Positions 25,421 through 33,900 of a DNA stretch of 37,326 nucleotides are shown here, in pieces (within the stretch, counting starts at the first letter, position 1; every line of letters begins with the position of its first letter). Under the pieces are notes generated by a model. The model did no database searches and had not been told where the DNA came from. It worked only from the letters and a program-made list of their open reading frames with translations. A program made the translations under genes and the position numbers. The stretch lies in assembly GCA_002731825.1 (NCBI GenBank), contig PCCS01000044.1, positions 1 to 37,326 of the forward strand. Direction: 5' to 3'. The stretch is from Myxococcales bacterium. GTDB lineage: Bacteria > Myxococcota_A > Bradymonadia > UBA7976 > UBA1532.

Positions 25421-27586
25421 ATGTTGATGGATCGGACTTGGTTTGGAGCAGCCTGCGGCCTCATAATCGGCCATGGCTGGTCTTATACTGAGGGGTTTTA
25501 TGGAACCACACTCCTGCTTCTGCTGGCCTATGCTGGGGTCTATCTTTGCAAAAACCGCCCGCTGGGGCTGGGAGTTTTGGTGGTCTGCGTGGTGTTGCCA
25601 CAGTGCGCCAACCCACCGCCTGTTCATCCCAAAAACGAGTTGAGCATATCAAAACACTGCGATGTCATGGACACCATATATCGCGGAGTACGAAGCGAAA
25701 GCACCCTAAAATGTGAGGCTATGGAGGGTTTGGTGTCACTTCGGCAGGGACGCTATTCTGCCCGCTATCACCCCGGTCAGAGGATCTATCTAAAGGGAAC
25801 GCTCAAAGCACCTATATCGGCGCAAAACCCCGGTGAGTTTGATCCAAGGCAGGTTGGATTGGAGACCGGAGTCATGTGGACTTTTGAGGGTCGTACAAAA
25901 GCGGTTGATGGAGCCGAGACCATGGACTTTGCCACCAACTTAAAACTTTGGTTCAGAAATGCCTTAGATGAGGGCGAACGGGGGTATGGGCGGTTGGCAT
26001 TGAAAGGCATGCTCTTGGGGGAACGCCACGCTGTTCCAAGGGTCGATATCGAGGCATTTAGAGCCACCGGGACCGGTCACCTCCTGGCTGTAAGCGGGCT
26101 CCATATCGGAGCCTTGTGTTGGAGCGTGTGGTGGCTGTTGAGCCTCATAGGCATCAAAATGAAGTTGATTTATCCGAGTCGAATGGCGGCATTCGCTGCT
26201 CTGATTGCAGTCTGGACGCTGGTCTTTTTAGCTCAGAGTCCTGTCAGCGCGACCCGAGCTGCACTGATGCTCAGTCTCGCTCTATTCGCTCGAATCATTG
26301 GATGGCAAACACATATTTTGAGATTGGTTGCAGTCGCACTGGTCGCAACGGTCTGCGCATCTCCGGTCAATCTCATCAACGTTGGGTTTCAATATTCGTT
26401 CCTGACCGTCCTTTCACTCTCACTCATTACGACAAAAATATCCAAGAACCCATCCGCTATCACCATCTCAATCACAGCGTCAGCCGCCGCCTGGGTCGTG
26501 GAATGCTGGCACTTCGGAACACTCACTTTCAGCGCCCCAATCTGCAATTTAATTTTGATTCCGATCGCGAGCGTGGTCATCGTCCCACTCGGCCTTCTGG
26601 GGATCTTTGTCTCACCGTTGTCGCAGCAGCCACTCGATTTTGTTTCGTGGATAACCGAACTCTTCCTTGGCTTGGCTGGCGGGCTTGCGGATTTCTTTGG
26701 CCAACCGATGATTGTGGGTCGTCACTGGAGTCCTATTGTCTTGGCAATCTTGGTAGTCTCCCTCGTCAGATTAAATTGGTGGCATACGATTTTAGTGACG
26801 ACGGCGATGATCGGTGTGACCCTCTATGAGAAACCTAACCATACATATATCGACTTCGTGTACGTCGGCCAAGGAGACTCAACACTCCTGGTTTCCAATG
26901 GCTCGGCAGCATTAGTCGATACGGGTGGAGAGTATGACGTACGACGGCTCTTGGGACACCTGTCCAGACAGGGGATCAAAGAGCTGGATTGGGTCCTGAT
27001 TACCCATCACCACCCCGACCACTATGGAGGGCTAAAGGCGCTGGCAAAAACCATACACATAAAGCACATTTTCCACAGTCCGACAGGAGACGAGGGTTCA
27101 CATTGGACAGAGATGGTATCAACGGTCGATGGGCTGTCGCTAAAGCGACCCAATCCATTTCAAACGTTGGGCGAATTTACAATCCAAAATCTTTTTCCAA
27201 CCGAGAATAGAAACGCATCCGAGAATGACCGTTCGATTGCGCTTCGGGTCACCCGGCAACACTCTAGTTTGATGTTAACCGGTGACCTGGAATCTTTTGG
27301 AGAACGCCGGCTTGTTGCCATGGGGATTCCACCGTCTGACGTGCTTCAACTGGGACATCATGGCAGCCGTACGAGCTCCATACAAGCGTTTCTCAACGCC
27401 GTTTCACCAAAACTGGCCATAGCCAGTTGCGGACTGAACAATCGCTACGGCTTTCCTCATGGTGATGTTGTCAAGCGACTCAAATCAAATGGAACGAGGC
27501 TTCTTTCGACATCAACCAACGGCTGGATTCGGCTGATCCCCTTAAAAGCGGGATGGACAGCACTTTCACTGCGATCATCGAATTAA
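25421..27586 (+). CDS. comEC: ComEC/Rec2-type DNA uptake channel
   Basis: 721 residues. The N-terminal region has two membrane helices and an OB-like segment (QRIYLKGTLKAPISAQNPGEFDPR). The Competence domain is clear: GLLLGER-like LKGMLLGERHAV, FRATGTGHLLAVSGLHIG, then many helices with SPVSATRAALML. The C-terminal third is a metallo-beta-lactamase-fold domain with DFVYVGQGDSTLLVS, VLITHHHPDHYGGLKAL and LQLGHHGSRTSS, keeping the HxHxDH metal ligands. ComEC forms the inner-membrane channel for transforming single-stranded DNA; the lactamase domain is thought to degrade the other strand. ATG 25421 is used, with ATG two codons later possible. The last 4 bases overlap the convergent anti-sigma gene. 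Other competence genes are not in the window. Confidence 0.95.
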   Translation: MLMDRTWFGAACGLIIGHGWSYTEGFYGTTLLLLLAYAGVYLCKNRPLGLGVLVVCVVLPQCANPPPVHPKNELSISKHCDVMDTIYRGVRSESTLKCEAMEGLVSLRQGRYSARYHPGQRIYLKGTLKAPISAQNPGEFDPRQVGLETGVMWTFEGRTKAVDGAETMDFATNLKLWFRNALDEGERGYGRLALKGMLLGERHAVPRVDIEAFRATGTGHLLAVSGLHIGALCWSVWWLLSLIGIKMKLIYPSRMAAFAALIAVWTLVFLAQSPVSATRAALMLSLALFARIIGWQTHILRLVAVALVATVCASPVNLINVGFQYSFLTVLSLSLITTKISKNPSAITISITASAAAWVVECWHFGTLTFSAPICNLILIPIASVVIVPLGLLGIFVSPLSQQPLDFVSWITELFLGLAGGLADFFGQPMIVGRHWSPIVLAILVVSLVRLNWWHTILVTTAMIGVTLYEKPNHTYIDFVYVGQGDSTLLVSNGSAALVDTGGEYDVRRLLGHLSRQGIKELDWVLITHHHPDHYGGLKALAKTIHIKHIFHSPTGDEGSHWTEMVSTVDGLSLKRPNPFQTLGEFTIQNLFPTENRNASENDRSIALRVTRQHSSLMLTGDLESFGERRLVAMGIPPSDVLQLGHHGSRTSSIQAFLNAVSPKLAIASCGLNNRYGFPHGDVVKRLKSNGTRLLSTSTNGWIRLIPLKAGWTALSLRSSN

Positions 27587-27975
27587 GGAAAGGAAGGGGC
27601 TTTGAGACTCGATGGTGGATCCACGAAGAATTGCGGTTCGATCACAAGCTGATGATTCATAAACCAACATGCGGCCATCACCACAACGGCAAGGATGACG
27701 CAAACGTCTATTCCCAGACCGAGCCCGATGGGTGAAGGTACAGAAGAATAATAGCGACCACCGGTCCGACGGCGGACCCGTGTCTGAACTCGGCGCTCGA
27801 AGCGCCCTGGAACGGGCTTCTTTTTCAAACTTTTGAGTAGAATCTGAGCATGACGCGCATCAACCAGAGATTGAGTCTCAACCGAATCAATGTCCAGTTC
27901 GTCTAAATCCGGATACTGGCCAGAATCGAGAGCATCCGTGAGCGCCGCGTCTGCATAATCTTTCGGTTCCATCAT
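27583..27975 (-). CDS. Candidate anti-sigma factor (single membrane helix, no zinc motif)
   Basis: 130 residues. A helical, acidic N terminus (SGQYPDLDELDIDSVETQSL) is followed by a basic stretch PVPGRFERRVQTRVRRRTGGR, one membrane helix (GLGLGIDVCVILAVVVMAACWF) and a short exported tail. Its ATG overlaps the sigma gene stop (ATGA), a typical sigma / anti-sigma layout. The HxxxCxxC zinc anti-sigma motif is absent, so it is not a canonical ZAS-type. Gene order and topology carry the assignment, not identity. The C terminus meets comEC tail to tail with a 4-base overlap. If real, it would hold the sigma factor at the inner membrane until a signal releases it. Confidence 0.7.
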   Translation of the reverse strand: MMEPKDYADAALTDALDSGQYPDLDELDIDSVETQSLVDARHAQILLKSLKKKPVPGRFERRVQTRVRRRTGGRYYSSVPSPIGLGLGIDVCVILAVVVMAACWFMNHQLVIEPQFFVDPPSSLKAPSFP

Positions 27976-28625
27976 ACAGTTCCATTTGACTGGGCCTTCT
28001 TAAATGCACGAGTAAGCGCCGTACGCGCCCGATGCAGTCTAGACTTCACAGTCCCTTCAGGTAATCCCGTGACCCTCATTATATCAATATAGCTCAAACC
28101 TTCTATGTCTCGAAGGATCAGTAATTTTCGAAAGTCCTCATCCACCGACATCAAAGCCTCCTGGATCAAGTTCTCGGTCTGAAATGCCTCAAGGGTCTGG
28201 TCCGGTCCTGGCGTCGCTTCGCCCGTGATCTGTCCACAGCCATTGCGGAGATTTTTCTCGGCGACAAAATCGATACTCGAATGAAGTTTTGCTGACCGTC
28301 TCGAGTAATATTTGAGTCTATTTTTGCATAGATTAACCGCGATTCTATAGAGCCATGTAGACAGTCGCGCTTCCTCACGAAACGACCCAATTGATAAAAA
28401 AGCTCTGACAAAGACGTCTTGTGCAATATCTTCAGCCTCTTCACTGTTGGACAGCATGCGTAAGCAGACATTGTACACAAGACTCTTATGTCTTTTCACC
28501 AGCTGCTTAAACGCTGCTTCATCGCGACGTTTTAAGCGGCGAACAAGTGGTTTCTCATCAGTTTTGGTCTCAGCGCGTGAAGAGCTGGCACCTCGTATCG
28601 CATTCAGGTAAGTTGTATTCCCCAT
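27972..28625 (-). CDS. ECF-type RNA polymerase sigma factor
   Basis: About 217 residues from MGNTTYLNAI. Sigma region 2 is clear (AFKQLVKRHKSLVYNVCLRM, EEAEDIAQDVFVRAF, STWLYRIAVNLCKNRL) and region 4 as well (LLILRDIEGLSYIDIMRVTG, LPEGTVKSRLHRARTALTRAF), with regions 1 and 3 absent as in group 4 (ECF, RpoE-like) sigma factors. The linker is moderate in length. The frame opens at 28781 but that extension lies over the divergent gene; ATG 28625 gives a usual ECF N terminus, with a weak SD. Its start meets the divergent lytic transglycosylase start (28624), so the two share a promoter region. Coupled to the candidate anti-sigma gene by ATGA. Confidence 0.92.
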   Translation of the reverse strand: MGNTTYLNAIRGASSSRAETKTDEKPLVRRLKRRDEAAFKQLVKRHKSLVYNVCLRMLSNSEEAEDIAQDVFVRAFLSIGSFREEARLSTWLYRIAVNLCKNRLKYYSRRSAKLHSSIDFVAEKNLRNGCGQITGEATPGPDQTLEAFQTENLIQEALMSVDEDFRKLLILRDIEGLSYIDIMRVTGLPEGTVKSRLHRARTALTRAFKKAQSNGTV

Positions 28626-30951
28626 GATGACGCCTAATCTTTTTAAAAAACTTGGTAATTCAAAACGACAACACTCTTTGTCTACGAACGACGGTTCATT
28701 TCGGTCTGAACTTTTTTTATTTTTTTCCAGATTGACCGTCGTTTTCGTCTCTTTGAGCTGTTTAACACTCAGCCATAACATCGCTCTTGGTCAGCCAACA
28801 AAGAGCGTCAAGCTGGGCTTCGACGATGCTAAGATTAGGGAATTGGTCATCCGCAGAAAGTATGGGAAGGCTGCACGCCTAATTTCAGAGAAAACCGACG
28901 GTGCACTTCTAGTCAAAGGCCATCTTCTTCTACTCGCGGGCAAACCGCGTGATGCGTTGATTATTTTCAGCGCGGTCAAAACACCGCCGTCTGGTCTGCA
29001 TGATTTCTATCACCTTCGAAACGCCGAAGCTCAACTCAAAATTGATGAGCCGGGCAAAGCGATTTCCCATCTGAGTAAGGTGGTGAAACCAAATCTTGTA
29101 GGCACGAAGATCCGTCTGTTAAAGGCCCGCGCAACCGCCCTTTTAGACAAGCCAAAAGAGGCACGACAGGCCTACCGAAAAATTCTCGGTTCTGGCCGTT
29201 CGGCCGGCAAGGCAAAAGCACTGTTTGCATTGGCCAAGCTTGAATTGGATCAGAAGAATCATGCTCAAGCGTTTAAATACTTAAAACGACTTGATGTTGA
29301 ATTCCCATCCCACTGGCTCAGGCGCAGAGCAAAGCCCCTTGTCAAATCCCTCAAATCGGCCAAGAGCGTCTACAAGAAACGTTGGGGTCGCTGGGACACC
29401 AATGACATCATTACCAGCGCAGAAAAATTACTGCGGGCTCATCGAAACAAAGCTGTTGTGAAGACGCTGGAAACGCTTCCGAAAAAGCTCTCTGACACGG
29501 CGTTGAATTGTCGAAAGCTGTTCGCGCTGGGAAAAGCACTGAGAAAATTAAGAAAATGGAAACGAGCCAGACCTCTGTTGGATGAAGCGGTCATCGAATG
29601 TGGGCGCATCAACCATGAGCTTACGCCGTGGGCATTACACATCGCCGGTAAAGCAGCTGAGCGACTGAGCGACGAGATCGTTGCAGCCAATATCTACCGA
29701 AAGCAAATGAAGGATCATCGCACGCATCGACTGGCTGATGATGGGGCCTACTTTGTGACACGGCATTTGGTCGAAGACCAACACGATTTGGACAAAGCGG
29801 AAGCCGAACTAAAGACGTTTGTGAGTCAGTTTCCAGATGGAGACATGATGGACCGGGCCATTTTCTTTGTGGCCATCCACGCGTTTGAAAAAGCTCGATA
29901 TAAGCAGGCGTTGCGGATCTTAGACCTTGAGAGCAAGCTGGGTAAACAAACGCATAATTTTAGGAATATGGGCCGAACAGAGTATTGGAAAGCCCGTATC
30001 CTAGGGAAACTCAAGCGCCCGAAGGAAGCCCGAACTCAATACTTGGATGCCATGAGAAAGTACCCCCTCAGCTGGTATTCAATCCTCGCCTACAGTCGCT
30101 TAAAAGAACAGGATCCCAAAGCCGCGACCAGAGCGGCTACGCGCTTGTATAATACGCCGGTGACGCTCCCGTTTATGACTCCAGCTGATACCAGTGGTGT
30201 TCGCTGGTCTCAGGCCATGGCGCTCGCAAAACACGGTTTACCAAGAGCAGCTTGGGAAAAAATGAAGGGCATCAGGGGGAAAACGGCTGCACAAACCTGG
30301 CGCATGGCCGAGCTGCTTCATGAGGCGGGTGCAGTCCACATTAGCCACAACATCCTCCGTAGAAAACTAACGGAGTATCGAAAATCTGCACCCATTGGAC
30401 GGGCTCGAAATGCATGGATGGTCGCATTCCCAAAACCATTGAAGGGACTCATGTCGAAGGCCGCTAAAAAGGCCGGTGTCCCTGTTCATTTAGCCCGCTC
30501 GATCACGCGTGAGGAAAGTGGCTTTCATCCCGCGCTGGAGTCGGGCGCTAATGCCATAGGCCTGATGCAGCTCATCTTACCAACAGCAAAGTCTATGGCC
30601 GATAGCAAAGATGGCAAAATCAACGGGAAGACCCTGCGTAATCCTGATTTAAACGTTCGACTTGGGACGCGGTATTTGCGGGTTGTCTATGACCGCAGTA
30701 AAGCCGTTCATCATCTCGTTCCGGCGGGTTATAACGCAGGTGCAGGTGCTTTGAGACGCTGGCTTAAGAAACGCGGCAACATCCCATTGGACCTCTTCGT
30801 GGAACTGATTCCCTATGAAGAGGCAAGGGGGTATACCAAGCGAGTTAATTCAAGCTGGGCCACCTATGCCTTGCTGGACGGACAAACGACTGGCCCAATG
30901 TACATCCCGCAGAACATCTTCCAAAAAGGCCATGCGCCCACTCCGAAGTAA
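28624..30951 (+). CDS. Soluble lytic murein transglycosylase (Slt70-type) with TPR-like N terminus
   Basis: 775 residues. After a Sec signal region (about 30-56, LFLFFSRLTVVFVSLSCL) comes a long alpha-helical superhelical part with TPR-like repeats (GKAISHLSKVVKPNL, KEARQAYRKILGSG, RYKQALRILDLESKLG). The C-terminal SLT domain starts near 615: ITREESGFHP with catalytic Glu about 631, IGLMQLILPTAKSMA, AGYNAGAGALRRWL, and EEARGYTKRV. It cleaves the glycan strand of peptidoglycan with 1,6-anhydro product formation and is periplasmic. The ATG at 28624 touches the divergent ECF start, so a later start within the first 25 codons is possible; no strong SD is seen. The ECF pair may regulate it, as cell-wall stress genes often are. 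Confidence 0.93.
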   Translation: MMTPNLFKKLGNSKRQHSLSTNDGSFRSELFLFFSRLTVVFVSLSCLTLSHNIALGQPTKSVKLGFDDAKIRELVIRRKYGKAARLISEKTDGALLVKGHLLLLAGKPRDALIIFSAVKTPPSGLHDFYHLRNAEAQLKIDEPGKAISHLSKVVKPNLVGTKIRLLKARATALLDKPKEARQAYRKILGSGRSAGKAKALFALAKLELDQKNHAQAFKYLKRLDVEFPSHWLRRRAKPLVKSLKSAKSVYKKRWGRWDTNDIITSAEKLLRAHRNKAVVKTLETLPKKLSDTALNCRKLFALGKALRKLRKWKRARPLLDEAVIECGRINHELTPWALHIAGKAAERLSDEIVAANIYRKQMKDHRTHRLADDGAYFVTRHLVEDQHDLDKAEAELKTFVSQFPDGDMMDRAIFFVAIHAFEKARYKQALRILDLESKLGKQTHNFRNMGRTEYWKARILGKLKRPKEARTQYLDAMRKYPLSWYSILAYSRLKEQDPKAATRAATRLYNTPVTLPFMTPADTSGVRWSQAMALAKHGLPRAAWEKMKGIRGKTAAQTWRMAELLHEAGAVHISHNILRRKLTEYRKSAPIGRARNAWMVAFPKPLKGLMSKAAKKAGVPVHLARSITREESGFHPALESGANAIGLMQLILPTAKSMADSKDGKINGKTLRNPDLNVRLGTRYLRVVYDRSKAVHHLVPAGYNAGAGALRRWLKKRGNIPLDLFVELIPYEEARGYTKRVNSSWATYALLDGQTTGPMYIPQNIFQKGHAPTPK

Positions 30952-30961
30952 GCGCGTTTCG

Positions 30962-33900
30962 CTAAAGTTCGACAGAAAAAATCTCTAAACCGGACCGCGC
31001 GGGTTCAACATGGTTCCGGTAGACGAAGTGAGCGACGTAGAGGCGGTTACCTAAACGCGTAGTCGCAATATAAAAACCATGGGAACCGGTAAAGCGGTCA
31101 CTATCCCCGCGCAAGGATTGGCGACCGCTCCAGGTGCGTGCGTTGCCATCGGGACTCAGTCTGGTCCGCCGGCGCATGAGAAGGGCTTGCATCGTACTAT
31201 CCTGATACACGATTAATGGTTGTCCGTCGGTGTCCAGTTCAATATTGCAGTCCTCTCCGACCACATGAACAGAATGGCCCCGACCACCCACATCCAACCA
31301 AACACCATCATCGACCCATTCACTTAAATCGAGTTCAGGTGATAAAAAACGAAGCGAGTCTGTCTGCCCATCCTGAAAGCAGAGATAGGTCTGGCCCTCT
31401 TCATTAATGGTCAAATCAACATTGGCCCCCATGTCACCGCGAAGACCGTCCGAATCACTCTCCCAACCAGCCAAAACGATCGCGTCTGTGAACCCGTCTG
31501 CATCCTGACTTATTGCGTAGAGTTGACCGACACTTCGGTCATACCAGGCGACCATGACCCCACCATCGGGCGTCCGTGCCTGTGTGGTAAATAAACCCGT
31601 TCCCTCAGGATAGGTTCCAAAGTCCATTTGATCGGGATCCAGTGGTCGTTCATGCAAAACATAGGGCTCACCCCAATCGTCTCGCTGGTCCGGTTGAGCA
31701 GACGAAGCCTGTAGAAACCTTACTTGGCTGACGCCGTCTAAATCTGAGATCCTGTAGGCTATTCCAGGTCGTCCATCGCCATCTACAGTAATACTCGGCC
31801 ACTGTCCTGCATCGCCCATCGAATCAAGGGTCAAGCTTGTCCACGCATAGATATCACTGTCCGGACGCCCCAAAGCATATTTTAAGGCTTGATTGTCAGC
31901 ATCGTAGTAAACAACGTGAAGCACGCCATCCAATCCGGAAACCAGCGCTGTGTAAAGACCCACATCCGGCCCATTTTCAACCACGCCTCCCCGGGGTCCA
32001 CTTGGGTTCAATTGGGGCTCCGAATCGGTCGGGAGTCCATCGACCCATTGCCAAAGAATATCGCCATTGGGCCGATAGCGTCCAACGACTAAATCTCCAT
32101 AGGTATCAGCATACGCCGAGACCCAAATTTGGTCATCGACAGCTGTGATGGAACTGTAACGACCAACGACGCCGAGGGGAACGGCCGGCGTTGGTTCACA
32201 ATAGCAGTTCCACGTTTCGTCATCACACGCGAGGGGATCGCCTTCTGAAACAAATTCTACCCGTTCGACATCACCGAGTTGACACTCTAATTGAGCGCAT
32301 TCATCGGGTAGATCTCGACAGGTATTATCAGAAATACAACAGTATTCGTCGCCTGCGCATCCATCCGCGCAAAACGGTTGGCAGCGACACAGGCCTCGAT
32401 CATCACAGACTGGAGCCGCTTCATCGCCGCAGGATAAGTCAGCGCAGTCGGCCTCATCAGAACACCCTATGGGCTGACAAAGCCCACTCCGACAAAATTG
32501 ATTCTGGTTCTCACATGCCTCGGATTCATTGCACAGTTCATCGACAACACCACCGTCCTGATCACGATCCTGCGATGCACCGGACGAATCATCACACCCC
32601 ATCAGAACCAGGGCTCCAATGGCCAACAATATGGCCATTTCCGCTCCATTCAAACGGCGCCTAGGCTTGAACAAACCAAGGATAATTAGACACATCCAAA
32701 CAGCGCTATTCGGGTCACCACTCTGGTCACATTCACAGCCACCGGCAGGGTTTCTTTCACCCGGAGCCGGTCTGCCGATTAGGGCATCAGTCCGACCTTC
32801 AACCACAACCGTGGTGCTCATTCCAGCTTCATCCGTGGCCCGAATAGCAACCGTCGCGGAGGCATCGATAGACAGCACTCGGTCGTCGGTACGAATCCAA
32901 AGACCATGGCTCAGCTCATACTCAACCTGTATGTGATCTTGTTCACTAATGAGGTCACTGACGTCAATGATGACCTCACCGTCTGACCGGTTAACACTTA
33001 ACATCGGCGGTATGGTGTCGATCACGAAATCATGAACTGAAGGCGTCGGGTCGAGCGTACGGTAATCATCAGCCCGTCGCGCCCGGACTTCAAGTGAGTG
33101 AGCCCCCTGCAAAAGCAAGGACGGATGACGGATTGTCAACGTCGAGCCGGTTTGAAACGCAGACCATGTGCCCTCATCTAATCGCCACGAATACTCGTGT
33201 ATCGACTCGTCTAAACGGCTGTCTATGGCATCGACGTCCACAAAGAGTTCAATTTGCTTGTATGTATCGAGCCCTGCGGCTCTAAATTGACTCGTCTGCA
33301 AATCTCGAAACTCAACATGTTGGATTTCGGTATCAACAGATGCAAGGTTGGCCTGTTGGTCAGCCGTAGACCTTAATCGCGCAAAGATCGCCAAGATCGA
33401 ACCCCCATCGATAGACGTGATCGCTCGCTCTTGCAAGTCCAGTTGAAAACCCAATAAATCGGGCAAAGCGATGGGTGTTAATAAGCCACTGGCGAGGTCA
33501 CCCACAAAGAGATTTAAGATGGTGGGCAGTAGGCTGGCGAGTAGCTCTGGATCATCTTGCATGATCCCGCCATTGGCCGTTCTCAAATCCGTAAGTCCTG
33601 ATGCGATGTCGCCTAGGATTGGAATGATTTCATTGTCGGGTGTGAAGTCTAACCCGAGGGGTAAGTCGACATTTGTATGCAAGCTAAAGATACGAACCCA
33701 GCGGTCATCCATGAAAACGTGAAAATCGATCCACAGCTCCGGTATCAAGAGTCGGATAGCGGGATCGATCAACTGTCGAGTGCCGTCTTCGTCAATTTCG
33801 AATCGATTCTCACCAAAGATGGCTTGTGGAACTTGTTGAGGTGCCATCGTAATGGCAATCGGCGCGTTCGGATTACCGGCAAGATCAGCTAGATTCGGTA

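Noticed and set aside
26116..26829. 237-codon plus-strand frame inside comEC
   Set aside because: It lies entirely within comEC in another frame; the comEC reading has clear family motifs.
30950..30970. Hairpin AGCG ... CGCT between the transglycosylase and lipoprotein gene ends
   Set aside because: A 4-bp stem is within chance expectation.
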